Positions 12,781 through 23,963 are shown, counted from the stretch's first letter. The stretch is 64,000 nt of DNA from Solea solea (GCF_958295425.1 NC_081144.1:27342827-27406826); one strand, 5' to 3'. Made by a program: numbers and translations. The notes: generated by a model not told the origin, from the letters alone.

Positions 12781-13288
12781 TACTTTAAAGATATAAACGT
12801 TCCACATTATTGCTTTAAATCAACAATTTGACAGCTTTTATAGTACAATGGTTAGGTTTGTATTGTTTGACCATCATCTGTTCTTCATCCTCTACAGAGA
12901 GGGTTTCACAAATCAGGATTTTCTTTCAGCCTCTAAAGACCATTTAATCCCTCAAATTGAGTACATACAGTGTTGTTGTGACATTGTCCTGCTGCAGTGT
13001 CGCTGTTGTCTTTGCTCTGCCAAAGAGGTTATGGTTGTGTATGTCTGTTAGCAGGATTACGCCAAAACTCCTCAAGCGATTCTTTCAGCACTTGGTGGGA
13101 GGTTTGGGTATGCGGGGAAAAGACTGAGGAAGTGGGAGGATACATGTGTTTTTTCACTTTCTGTAACATTGTAAGATTTTGTGACATCATAATTTAAAAA
13201 GAATCAATGTAGAGGACAAATATTAATGAATGTTACCTAACAGTGTGGCTGCCTCCTCTTCATCATCTCTTCTATATTGTATGTGCAG

Positions 13289-13564
13289 ACGTGACTGAAC
13301 CCAACAGCTCAGACAGCCGCGGCGAACGCCTGGACTTCTTCCTCAAACAGGAGGAGGCTCTCACCGCAGAGCCCAGCTTCATCAGTGCCAACGAATCAGA
13401 GGAGCACGGGGGAGGAGGCGGGGCCGGAACGATCACGTCTGTGGCCAATCTGAAGGCGGCACTGATGAGTAAGAACAGCTTACTGTCCCTGCGGGCGGAG
13501 ATGATGGGAGATGATAACCCCTTACTCTACGAGTACCTGCCCAAAGGAGGACACTCCCTGTCGT
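13289..13564 (+). CDS. zbtb46: zbtb46 middle exon (linker between BTB and fingers)
   Basis: This exon encodes the linker of the BTB zinc-finger transcription repressor Zbtb46, a nuclear factor best known from dendritic and endothelial cells. The acceptor is gtatgtgcag and the donor T|gtaagt, giving 276 bases. Both ends are phase 1, so the exon can be skipped without shifting frame. The product starts VTEPNSSDSRGERLDFF and ends VANLKAALMSKNSLLSLRAE...LLYEYLPKGGHSLS, matching the Zbtb46 segment just before the fingers (SSDSRGER, VANLRAALMSKNSLLSLKA, HSLS). The last base T plus TG of exon 29047 makes the Leu of HSLSL. A Gly/Glu-rich insert (EEHGGGGGAG) lies mid-exon. The BTB exon is outside the window. 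Confidence 0.95.
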
Positions 13565-13597
13565 GTAAGTCACTATTTACCCACACTGATCATTACA

Positions 13598-13725
13598 AAC
13601 ACACACGCACTCACACCCAACGCACACCACACACACACACACACACACGCGCACACACACACACTCACACACGCGCGCACCACACACACACACACACACG
13701 CACACATACACACCACACATACCCA

Positions 13726-13757
<32 letters not shown>

Positions 13758-13765
13758 ACACGCAC

Positions 13766-13803
<38 letters not shown>

Positions 13804-13910
13804 ACACGCACACACGCACACACACTCACACCCAACACACACACACACACACGCACGCACGCACACACACTCACACCCAACGCACACCACACACACACAC
13901 GCACACTCAC

Positions 13911-13941
<31 letters not shown>

Positions 13942-13996
13942 TACCCAACACACACTCACACCCAACACACACACACACACACACACACCACACACT
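13598..13996. repeat. Long compound (CA)n tract just after a splice donor
   Basis: About 400 bases of CACACA with CG, CT and CCAA interruptions begin 34 bases after the donor of exon 13289-13564. Short blocks such as cactcacacccaac recur, suggesting local duplication. Frames of His-Thr or Cys-Val are repeat translations. Confidence 0.97.
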
Positions 13997-14117
13997 CCTC
14001 ACCACTACTGACACTTCTGAGTGACACTTCAAACACACACTGTCTTTTACTGCAGGATATTCATGCAGGAAGGTGCGTCTGTGTGTGTGTGTGTGTGTGT
14101 GTGTGCGTCTGTGTGTG

Positions 14118-14282
14118 TTTGGACCAGTAGTCCTCGTGGAGACCAAAACCTGGTCCTAATGTGGCAGACTGTAATTTCTGAGGAACTGGTTAAGTTTAGA
14201 GTTAAGATATGAATTGTGGTTAGGTTATGGTTAGGGTTAGGCATTAACTAGTTGTGGTTAAGGTTAGGGATAAGGCTTTGAG
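14118..14282 (+). repeat. Dispersed GT-associated repeat, copy 3 (longest)
   Basis: It follows (GT)n at 14083-14105. It contains ggaccagtagtcctcgtggag, a ctggtcctaatgtggcaga block, then gaattgtggttaggttatgg and ggttagggttaggcattaac. It joins the parts seen separately at 535-605 and 6095-6175, so all three belong to one family. Confidence 0.7.
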
Positions 14283-14354
14283 CCGGCCGTCCAAGGGAGT
14301 GGATGTCACTCAAGTCTCCGAATGGCTAGAAATACGACAATGTCTGTGTGTTGT

Positions 14355-14356
<2 letters not shown>

Positions 14357-14409
<53 letters not shown>

Positions 14410-14511
14410 ACATATATACACATATATACATCTATATGTATATATGCGTATACATAAATATGTATACATGTGTACATATAGATGTATATATGTATGTATA
14501 TATACATCTAT
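14357..14511. repeat. (TA)n with TATAC/GTATA variants
   Basis: About 48 bases of pure TA, then 100 bases of TA with CA/TG steps such as atgtatacatatataca. It is strongly self-complementary. Confidence 0.95.
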
Positions 14512-17425
14512 TATGTATTAATATTCAAATATCAGCAGTGGTTAAAGAGAGCAGAGGTGTGCTGCCAACTAGGGTAATAATTCAATAGCAGTATCACAGT
14601 TCAATAGTTTCTTTGATATATAAATGAAATAAACATTTAAAGACTGTTATTATGAAATCATTGAAATGTTCCAACTTATTTCTCCTTACATTACAATATA
14701 ATGACTTGATTCTCAAAAGCTCAGTATGGTCCTTGAACTATAACTGATAGTGCAGTTAGGTGTATTCAGGAGACTGTGCTGCAGGCGAACATGTCGCTTC
14801 ATAAACAATAATTGTTCAAAGATACAATAAAAACATGGATCATGTCAATAAGTTTGAAGCACAAACGCTTAATTGTGTCTAATTTTTCACCAGGATTTCG
14901 TTTTCATTTCTTCCAGTGAGGGCGTTAAGCTGTCAGTGTGTATCTGTGTGTGTGTATATTTGCTTGCTGCGTGGGCACATGGTGTGTGTGTGTGTGTGTG
15001 TGTGTTTGTGAGTGTGACTTGTGTGCGTGTTTGTGTTTCTTTGCCTTCACTGGCTCGTAATTGGATCTTTTGTCCAGAATCCTGGCTGCCTTTGTGAGCA
15101 GAAGAAAAGCAGAGGAAGGGGAACAACTCCGAGCCTCGTCGTGTCTTTTGAGCTGAGCCTCACTCACCTAGACAGAGTAAAGAGACAGGGCCAGTGCTCA
15201 CACACACACACACACACGTGCACACACACACGCACACACACACACACACACACGCACACACACACGTGCACACACGCGCACACACATCACCTCTTTTTAT
15301 GTAAGTGTTAAGTGTGTGGGATTGAGATGTTTCTCTTGGCTTAAAGAGGAGAATCAGATGCTGTCACCAGCTCCGGCAGAGAGAAGATTTCAGCCTTGAC
15401 TAAATGAATATGAGATTTGGAGAATTCAGAAAATCTTCATCACTTTGCTCCCGGCTCACATTGTTGAATGAGTGTTGTCGCTGTATTTCACTTGTCACCA
15501 AAGAAACCTTGGGGGAGGTTTTTGGTTAGCCAAACCCTATTTTGAATTCACTGCACAATAGGGGTCAGGGAAATGGGTTTGTCAAGAGGGCCAACAACCT
15601 CCCCTCCCTCCCTCCCTCCCTCCCTCCCCGAGTCTGTCCCCCACGTCTAAATGAGGACACAAAATAAACAAACAGCGTACCTCAGATTACTGGGCGGAGG
15701 AGAAAGTCTGCCCACTTTGACAGATCGCTGCTCCCCTCCCTTCCTCCCTTCCTCCCTCCATCTCCTCCCTGCTTCTCCTTCACCCTGCCCCAACATCCTT
15801 CCTGTTCTGTTTTTTCTCCCTCTTCTACTTCCCTCACCTCATTCCCTCCATCTATTTCTCCTTCACCCCCTCCTTAAACACTCATGCCTCCCTCCTCGCT
15901 CCATATTTCTCACCCTCCTCTTTACTTAAGCTGTGCAACATCAAAGTGTGTTGGTTTTTAAAATCCTGGGAAAGTATTGATCAACGGGGAGCGTTGGTGG
16001 AACAAGGTCACCAGGTCCAATTTGAGAGAGACCACTGAATATCACTGAGTTTCTGTCTCCCCCTCCCTCCCTCCCTCCCTCCTTTCCTCCCTCCTTCCAT
16101 CTAATTCTCTTCAACTCTTGTATAACTGACTCTGTGTTAAATCACTTTCTCCATCATATTCACACATGGATGAGATGTTTACATGTAATAAAGGTGCTGT
16201 TCAGTTTTTGGGTGGGTGCTGACTCAGCTGCTGAGGACCAGCCTGAAGCTCAGATGCTAGAAGATTGACAGATGACGCTCTGCAGCATAGATGTTATTAA
16301 CGTGGCTAAAATCAGTTCCAGCTTGTGTCCCTGGTTTTTACACAGAGTGAGCCTCTGTGTCTCTCACGGTTCATACAACACCACAGTGAGTCTGTCAGTG
16401 AATCAAATGACATTCATTCAGATTTGCCTCAGACCATCAATCCCAGTCCACCGTGCACTTATCTAAAGGCAGGATAGTGACATTATCAATAATGTGGATT
16501 ATTAAAATGTGTTTCATCGTCGCTAACGCGTCAAACACCATCTTCAATCATCGGCTCATTCACTGTCTGACCAAACCAAGAAGGATGAAGAGAAGAAAGT
16601 GGGTTTATATCGTAAATGCTACGCTCTTATGACCAGTGTTGTTTCCTCTTCTCTTGATTCAACAACACAGAACTCTATTAAACAATCACAAGACGTGTGG
16701 CGGAGCTTCAGTGGTGTGTGTGTGTGTGTGTGTGTGTGCGTGCGTGTGTGTGCGTGAGTGTGTGTGTGTGTGTCTCACTCTGGTTGTAAATAGACTGTGT
16801 TGTGATGTTTTTATAATTGCTTTGTTTCGTCACATGTGCGTTGTAATTTGAATGATCCACACTGTAGTCTGGCTCATTAGCATCACGTTCAGTGACCTAT
16901 AGAAACAAAGCATTGATGTAAAAGTTATTTCACTAGTAAAATAAGTAAGGCCGTGTAAATCTAGCACAGTCCTGCTTCTTCACTTTTACATGGACATTTA
17001 CCAACATTGTCAAAAGAGCATCTTTGGAGCACAAACGTGTTTGACATCTAAATACACGCTCGGATCCATTATTCAAATTTAACTCTTGTCAAGTTTTAGA
17101 ACCACGAGACGGGAGTGAAATCAGAGAAAAGAAACAGTGAAGAAGGATTTCACACGGGTGGAATAAACCTTCACAATCACATTTAATCACATGATCACAA
17201 TCACATGATTAAAACCCAGATGTGGCCACTGTTTAAATAATGTTACACGTTTACACCATCACAATAATATAAAATGTAATATAAGGCAGTTTAGGCTGAA
17301 GGCCTACTATTTAATCTTAATCTTTGGAATTATCGCTGACCTGATATATTTTGAATATAGAATTAATCCAATTAGCCTTACAGTTATTAAATCTACAATT
17401 AATATAGTTGGGCACTGAACAGCTT

Positions 17426-17438
17426 TATACTATATATG

Positions 17439-17488
<50 letters not shown>

Positions 17489-17546
17489 TATATACATATA
17501 TATGAATATATACATATATGTGTATATATATATGTATATATATATT
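17426..17546. repeat. (TA)n with TATAC/GTATA variants
   Basis: 120 bases of alternating TA with CA/TG steps, of the same kind as 14357-14511. Confidence 0.95.
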
Positions 17547-18999
17547 TTAACACAGGTGTTAAAACATCCTAGTTTGAAGGTACCGCTCATAGGGTCATAG
17601 CCTTTTTACTTTGAAGTCACAGACTAAACTAGTTGCGGGTGACTAGTTACTAGTTAATGTTAACTGGTTCATATCTAATAGGTCATGATCATCTGGTGGT
17701 AGCATGTGAGGGAGACACCTTTGAGGTGTTTGGGGGTTGTCCTCCTGTCACACCTGTCGTTACTTAGCAACCAAACCCTGTGCACTGAGTTTATAATAAA
17801 GTTGCCTCTGTCCCAGCAGCACACAGTGTCATTCACTCGCTCAGGTCACGTGACTTCCAACATGCTCACATTTCAGTATAGAATTATGTAAGGCCATAAA
17901 AACTGAACGACATACAGTCTTGCCTACTATAGCTTTAATTTCCCTTTCCTGTCTGTGTTTTCTCTTGTCAGTGTGCAGTGAGTCATCTGCTTTTATTTGT
18001 ATTTTTATGGCTTTGCAGACACAGTGGTAATATTAAACTTATTGAGATGAGATCACAAAAAAATGAGACTTTTGAGACTTTTTTTCTGTGTGTTCATTAT
18101 TTTGTTAATGAGCTGCTACTGTGTGTGTCGCACCTGCAGCTCTCTGTCCGTCCTTCTTCTTCTTCTTCTTCTTCTTTGTTAATTATTGTGGGCTGGGAAG
18201 GAGGGAGGAAGAAGAAGAAGAAGAGATGGGGAGTTAAGCATGTGTGTGTGTGTTCACAGTAAGTGGGAGTGGGGAGTGTCGGGCGCGGTACTTTAACATT
18301 CCAACAGTCAGCCCATGGTCCAGCCTCATGCTTGTGTGATTCTGTCCACTGTGCAGAGGAGGGCAGTGAATGGCTAACCCACTGCATAACTCTGGACACA
18401 TTCCCCAAAACACTGGCCACACTCACAGAGACAATATACTGACATGAATATGCTGCACAGCAGCAGCTAATGGGAGTTTTAATGGAACAGAAATAGTTTT
18501 AAAGAGCTAAAGGTTCTGCGAGAAATCTCTCATTTTTTATCCAAAGTGCTTTAACTTGTTGCGAGTAAACATCTTCCACGGTGGATGTAGTTGTCCTTTA
18601 CCCTGCCTGTACACTCCAGCTCCACGATGGCACCTGTCCAAAACTCTCTCCCTCCACACTACAAGCTCTCTCCTCATATATGCATTTACTGGCTCACACA
18701 CACACACACACACACACGCTGCCATCTTCTGTGCACACACGTGGGTGGAAGGAGAAGGAGAGCAGAGGAGCAGAAAGCAAGAGAAGAAGAGAAACCCTAA
18801 CCCTTTCCCCTTGGCTGGTGGAAAGTGAAACTTCAGAGTAGTTCTTCCTCCCCCTCTGTGTAGTGTTTGATAGCGCCGCACTGGCAGCCTGTGTGCGCCC
18901 CCTGCCCACTCTCTGCCGTTGTGTTGTAGTGGCCAGCTGCTAGCAGAGTTGCAGTTGTACGTGAGTGGGTGGGTGAGACTCGTTTCCTGTGCTCCTCAG

Positions 19000-19337
19000 G
19001 GCTCCGCTCCAACAACTGCAGCAGCACGCTCCGGCCAGAGGCCACGGGGGCCACTTTTCTTAACAAACAGGGGGCTGGCTCCTCTCCTCCTCCTTCTCCT
19101 CCTCCTCTTCTTTTTTCTCTTCATCCTCCAACATCACCACCACTACCACCACCACCATCATCGTCATCATCACACTTGCCACCCACTCCACCCACACCGC
19201 TGCTTCCCTCCGAGCCTCGGCCCCTGGAGGCCCCCGGCCCGTGGGCTGGGGTGTCCCTGCTCCTGCGCACAGACCGCGTGGACATAGACGTGGAAGATCG
19301 TCCTCCTGACGACGCGGAGTCCTCAAATTCACCTGAG
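19000..19337 (+). CDS. Nested zinc-finger module, exon A (Pro/Ser-rich linker)
   Basis: The proposed exon lies between a good acceptor (tttcctgtgctcctcag) and a strong donor (GAG|gtaagc). It is 338 bases, entering in phase 1 and leaving in phase 0. If spliced from zbtb46 base 13564, T plus GG gives Trp and the frame stays open. The product starts LRSNNCSSTLRPEATG and passes through a Pro/Ser-rich stretch to a more ordinary end, VSLLLRTDRVDIDVEDRPPD...SSNSPE. The acidic end continues into the next exon. The Pro/Ser part is low complexity, so the exact start is less sure than the end. A (CA)n run begins 6 bases into the intron. I do not recognise the protein. It could also be an internal exon of a separate nested gene. 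Confidence 0.6.
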
Positions 19338-19341
19338 GTAA

Positions 19342-19343
<2 letters not shown>

Positions 19344-19386
<43 letters not shown>
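19344..19386. repeat. (CA)n directly after the exon A donor
   Basis: About 21 CA units start at intron position +7. Transcribed, this is the type of CA-rich sequence bound by hnRNP L near 5' splice sites. A regulatory effect here is inference. Confidence 0.95.
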
Positions 19387-19390
<4 letters not shown>

Positions 19391-19467
19391 GAGTGTATGA
19401 TAAAAAGTCAGATGAAAAGTGTGGAGACGAGGAACCAGCGTCTCCCTCAGCAGAGGTGATGACGATG

Positions 19468-19475
19468 TTATTATT

Positions 19476-19516
<41 letters not shown>

Positions 19517-19541
19517 TAATAATAATAATAATAATAATAAT
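19468..19541. repeat. (TTA)n/(TAA)n microsatellite, partly inverted
   Basis: A short TTA run turns into about 20 TAA units, giving a small self-complementary start. One TGA interruption is present. Confidence 0.95.
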
Positions 19542-20204
19542 CAAACACTCACATGAGACATGGTGGATTGTCATAATGAAGATAATCATCAATATTTCAC
19601 CAGTGACTTGAAAACACACAGTCCTGGTGATTTATTTTGAAGTGAGAGACACTTATTTAACATTCTTGTTTTTCACATTAAAATGTTCACTATATAGATA
19701 ACACTTTATAACACTTTATAACACTTTATTAGTAATTGTATAACAAGTAGAACATGAATTCATCTGTTTCTGTATTTGTGAACATTTGAAAGCTTATGGG
19801 TACAAACTCATGAAGAAGCTATGACCATTTATATTTAGGAACTAAAAATGAATGAAAGCACATGATGATTGTAATAATAATAACATGATGAATCACAGTT
19901 ATCATGGTCAGGATAACAGGGACATCCTCCCTCCATCCTCTTTATCTCACTCTCTGTGCACATGTGTTGTCAAAAGAGGGACAGTTGTCTGTTTGTCCTC
20001 TTTGTCCTCTTTGTCCTCATTGTCCTCTTTCTTTATGACGTTTGCTTTGTCTTTCTCTCACATTTACAGCGTCTCACTCTCTCGTGTCTCACTTTTCATA
20101 TGAATGTTTTTTTTTACTTCATATATACTGACGAGCCAGGAGTCTTCGCTCAGCATTAGTGGGTGGTAACATAGTCTACAGTGGTTGCATTAGAGAAGAC
20201 ACAG

Positions 20205-20231
20205 TCTGTGTGTGTCTGTGTGTGTGTGTGT

Positions 20232-20270
<39 letters not shown>

Positions 20271-20612
20271 TAGATATTGCAGATAACAGGTAAGGTAGTG
20301 AGATGAGACTGAGTAGAATCAATACAAGCAGACAATGAGAGGTTTGCTCTCACTGTCCACGAAATTGTTTGTTCTACTTAGTGTGTGTGTGTGCGTGCGT
20401 GCGTGTGCGTGCGTGTGCGTGCGTGTGTGTGTGTGTGTGTGTGTGAGACAGAGAGAACATGGCAGTGTGTGCGTGTGCGTGCGCGTGCATGTGAGTGTGT
20501 GTGTGCGTGTGCGTGCGTGTGTGTGTGTGAGAGCGAGAGACAGAACATGGCAGTGTGTGCGTGCGCATGCGTGTGTGTGTGTGCGCGCGTGCACGTGTGT
20601 GTGTGTGTGTGT
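20205..20612. repeat. GT/GC-rich repeats with a duplicated gagaca-gaacatggcag unit
   Basis: GT runs lie at 20205-20268 and 20382-20612. In the second, a block of GT plus gagacagagagaacatggcagtg-like sequence occurs near 20444 and again near 20534, about 90 bases apart. Many CG steps interrupt the GT. No gene is supported. Confidence 0.9.
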
Positions 20613-21677
20613 GAGCGGGAGCATTTAGGAGCAGCATTTGATTTCAGCGGTGCAGTCTCCCAACAAGCCTCCCCATGTCTGTGGACAGGCCGTCTGTTTG
20701 CCCAGTGCATGTGTTCTGTTCTTGGAGAAGAGGAGGAGGAGAGTGTAGGAGGAGTGTAGGGGCCAAGGGAATGTGTGCAGGGGTGAAGGAATGACAGGAG
20801 TCTGCAGTAAATGGAGGACTGACACAGTGGCACAAGGTAGAAGGTGAGGAAAGTGGTGACAGGTGCATCCAGTGTAAGGAAGAGAAGAATACTGTAGATC
20901 CAACTAACGCCTCGTCACAGAACTCAGACATGTAAACAAATACATATGTATGTCTGTATGTCCCTACACTGACAATGATATATCCAATTATATAGTTATA
21001 AAAAATATTATAATTATAATTTAATAATAGTCAACATCTTTCTATTTTATACATGCATAGATTTGTTATTCATCAGCTTTAGTGTGTTTGCGGCCATGAC
21101 AGTGTGAATGTAAACCTCTGTGGCACTAACACAGGATCATCGTCTTTTCTTAAAGGCCACATAGACCAGAAGCTCCAATTAACGCTGCGCTTGTGTGTGT
21201 ATCTGCGTCATGACCTCGTTTATGAAACCTGAAAGTTTCACAACAAACAGTTCAGACACTGCTGAGAAAATAGGCTTTTATTGTTTTCCTGGGCTCTGCG
21301 AAGTGGAACGGCACTTCCCTATGCTGATGATGTCATCAGTAAACCTCAGCACTCCTCTCACCAGCGTAGCGCCTCTTGGTGCGGGCACTAGTCCGGGCAC
21401 AGCCGGTTGCGTACATTCAACCGCAGAAGAAGAAGAACTACTCTGGCTGTAGCTGGAGCAGTCGCTGCTCTGTCATAGGAACACAAATGCTTTCACATAC
21501 GTCACAAACATTAGGGGCGGAGTTTGACTGTGTGTGAACGAGGCACAGGTGCTCATCCAGGAAGTGTCAGTGATTTACTGTAGCACACCTCTGTTGTTGT
21601 TGTTGTTTTTCCTTTAACTCACTCTTCCTGTTTTCATATCTGTGTTTCTCTTGTGTCCACAGCGTCTGACCTGTTCC

Positions 21678-21680
<3 letters not shown>

Positions 21681-21713
<33 letters not shown>
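21681..21713. repeat. (TG)n upstream of the 37-nt exon
   Basis: About 16 TG units lie 38 bases before the acceptor of exon 21752-21788. TG-rich RNA near a 3' splice site is a known binding context for CELF proteins and TDP-43. The role here is inference. Confidence 0.95.
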
Positions 21714-21715
<2 letters not shown>

Positions 21716-21751
21716 AGACGTAACACCGTAACACCGTGTTTTGTCTTACAG

Positions 21752-21788
21752 GAGGAAACAAACGAAGACGACATGAACGAAGGCTCAG
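21752..21788 (+). CDS. Nested zinc-finger module, exon B (37-nt acidic microexon)
   Basis: Acceptor ttttgtcttacag and donor TCAG|gtctgg bracket 37 bases in phases 0 and 1. The product EETNEDDMNEGS is acidic. It joins the SSNSPE end of exon A to the GEQCPEEKDQ start of exon C without a frame break. The donor is weak at positions +3 to +6, which would fit regulated inclusion. The exon is too short for composition to help. Support comes from phase fit on both sides and continuity of the acidic stretch. Confidence 0.55.
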
Positions 21789-22180
21789 GTCTGGTTTAAC
21801 ACTTGTGTCTGTAAAGGTTGTTCAGGTGTGGTTGTATCAGGCCAGAGAGCAGGTGGGATGGTCACGTGTCATTTATGTCACTTTCACCATGTTTACCAGT
21901 TACCAAGGCAACAACTGACCAAAAACTTTTGTCAGTGCATTTGTGGGAAATGAGTTTGGTTTACTAAGAGACACAAACAGCAAACCTATTCTGAAGATAA
22001 TGACACATGACATAGTTTCTATAGGTGAGTCTAAGTCGTCCATGTGTCCATGCACGTCATACAGCCTCACTTGAATAATCCACAACTGTCCCTTTAAGCA
22101 AGTTTCTTTTTTACATTCCCTTTAATGGACAATATCTATTTATCTCACTCTGCTCTTTGTTCCTATCTCACATTTGGCAG

Positions 22181-22785
22181 GTGAGCAGTGTCCTGAGGAG
22201 AAGGATCAGATGGTTGATGGGAGCTGTGCTGGTGGCTCCACTGTGCCTGCATCAGTGTCAGTGACTGGCAGAGGGACTAAAGGTCTGAGGGCTGTTCTGC
22301 CAGAACCTGGAGCCTGGCCCTGCTCCCTGTGCAAACGGCTGTTCAGCAGCCTGGAGCATCTCAGGGAACACGAGTACCGCCACACCCTGTCTCTCATGGC
22401 CTTGTCCGTGGACTGGCCGAGCACGCTGGGTCCACGGCACCAAGCTATCCAGCCCCGCCTCCTGCCACAACCACAACCTTTGCCGTTCCACCAGTCTCTC
22501 CATTACTCCACGGTGGCCGAGTCCGTGCCGGGACGCTACCTCTGCTCCCAGTGTCCAGCCAGCTTTACTCTGAAATCCAACGCCGATCGCCACGAGAAGA
22601 CGATCCACTTCAAGAAGAAGCTGATGCAGTGCGTGTACTGTCTGAAACACTTCAGAGACCGCACGGACCTTCACAGGCATCTGTCGTCCGTGCACTCCAG
22701 AGAGAGAGACCACACCTGCCCCGCCTGCACCAAGGCCTTCAGCACGCAGAAGAACCTGGCCACACATGTTAAAGTGTGCTGCCAG
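22181..22785 (+). CDS. Nested zinc-finger module, exon C (three C2H2 and one C2HC finger)
   Basis: The acceptor is ttggcag, entered in phase 1; the donor CAG|gtgggg leaves in phase 0. Finger 1 (22321-22383) has C-x2-C-x12-H-x3-H and reads CSLCKRLFSSLEHLREHEYRH in type. After a 53-residue Pro/Gln-rich spacer come finger 2 (22543-22608), finger 3 (22630-22695), both C-x2-C-x12-H-x4-H, and finger 4 (22717-22782), whose last ligand is Cys, a C2HC finger. The linkers between fingers 2-4 are seven residues and are not the TGEKP type. These features point to a nuclear DNA-binding protein of the BTB-ZF kind. I cannot match it to a named gene. Reading past the donor stays open to a stop at 22927-22929, an alternative end with 47 unremarkable residues. 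Confidence 0.85.
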
Positions 22786-23787
22786 GTGGGGTCACTACGG
22801 GGAAGCATACTGGAGGGCAGCAGGCGGGTGGAACTGTCCCAGGACGGGGTAACGTATCCACTTTGGCAGCTTTCTCAACAGATGAAAGTTGACAATCGTG
22901 TCCACAGTATCGATATCGTGGGAAACTGAGACTGGATACAGATTCTCTGCCATCACTACGGTCATTGCTGTTGTACGCTCATGCCAAATGGGATTTGTGG
23001 TGTCACTGCACTGAAATCCTTCTGAAATCAAAGTGTGTTGATGTGATTATTCAAGTGATCGTTCAGGTTTCCAAACACCAAAGTCAAAAAATGACACATT
23101 TGAACTAAACGGTGAGTGAGTGAGTGAGTGAGTGAGTGAGTGAGTGAGTGTAAGACAGTGATTACTGACTATGTGTCAGTGCCTCACACAACAAACATGT
23201 TTGTTATGTGATGTGATGCAAATTGAAAACCTATATCTCTGAGATGAACGGTTGCTATGCACAATCTTTTAAATGATGTGTTCTGTTGAGCTCTGATTGG
23301 ACCTATAAGCTGGTCCGGGTACAGAAAACAAAGAGGTGGGGGTCTGTAATTGTTGGTCTTTCCGCCCTCCCAACCCTAAACCACTTGTCTGGCTCTTTGT
23401 CTCCAGTCAACACAAAGTCTCCTCTCCTTTTTTAGGCACAGAGATCTTTATCTCAGTGTCCACCCCTGCATTAAGAGCACAAAGACACTCACATTCTTTC
23501 ACTGCATACTTTCATGGCTGCTCTGAGGCCCACAGCCCACACAACCACACCACCTGCAGGAACTTGTCAGCATTGCAGCACCTAGAGGTGAATGTTTCTG
23601 GAGTGACACAATAAATACACAATAGCCTTGGGTCGGTGCTGCGCGGTGAGTGCAGATGGAGGGGATGTGTCCAATGACACAGAACGTGCTCAAACAAAAG
23701 AGCCGTAGCAGCTCAGACAGTGTCATTGTCTTCTTTCTCTCTGTCCATCTCTGGTGTCATCTCTGGTGTCATCTCTGGTGTCTGTAG

Positions 23788-23913
23788 CTGGACAGTAATG
23801 CTCCACAGCTCCGACCCTTCGTAACCCCTGACCCCTCATCTGAAGAGGAACCAGATGAGCTTAGCAATGTTAGCAATGCTGCTGCTGTCTGCAGGAGGTC
23901 ACGCTTTTTATGA
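23788..23913 (+). CDS. Nested zinc-finger module, terminal exon D
   Basis: After acceptor ggtgtctgtag, phase 0 reading continues from the Gln ending exon C: LDSNAPQLRPFVTPDPSS, then EEEPDELSNVSNAAAVCRRS and a TGA at 23911-23913. The acidic Pro/Ser-rich tail resembles ends of zinc-finger proteins. The frame has no ATG, so it would not be called as a free-standing gene. An AATAAA lies 45 bases after the stop. The polypyrimidine tract is made of a 12-bp repeat (ctctggtgtcat, three copies at 23750-23786). RNA evidence would decide between this end and read-through at 22929. Confidence 0.6.
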   Translation: MDSNAPQLRPFVTPDPSSEEEPDELSNVSNAAAVCRRSRFL

Positions 23914-23957
23914 TATACATCATCATTTTAACACACAAAAACTTAAACACTGACTTC

Positions 23958-23963
23958 AATAAA
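23958..23963 (+). promoter_or_regulatory. AATAAA poly(A) signal after exon D
   Basis: A canonical AATAAA 45 bases downstream of the exon D stop fits a short 3' UTR. A T-rich stretch rather than a strong GT-rich element follows. Confidence 0.45.

Larger units (their letters stand above)
13565..18999 (+). other. zbtb46: zbtb46 intron, first part
   Basis: Non-coding as far as I can see. It starts with 400 bases of CA repeats, then a dispersed repeat, TA tracts, CA/GT runs (14985-15005, 15200-15290, 16715-16772), polypyrimidine tracts (15600-15930, 16062-16100) and a CA run at 18700-18717. In 14520-14870, 15300-15600, 15935-16700, 16860-17420 and 17560-18150 I find nothing I can support as a gene or a named element. 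Confidence 0.6.

Noticed and set aside
14200..14282. Interstitial telomere
   Set aside because: Only two TTAGGG-like hexamers within a dispersed repeat.
22786..22929. Read-through end of the nested module as the main C-terminus
   Set aside because: The 47 residues look unremarkable, a usable donor lies at 22786, and exon D continues in phase with an acidic tail. Kept only as an alternative.
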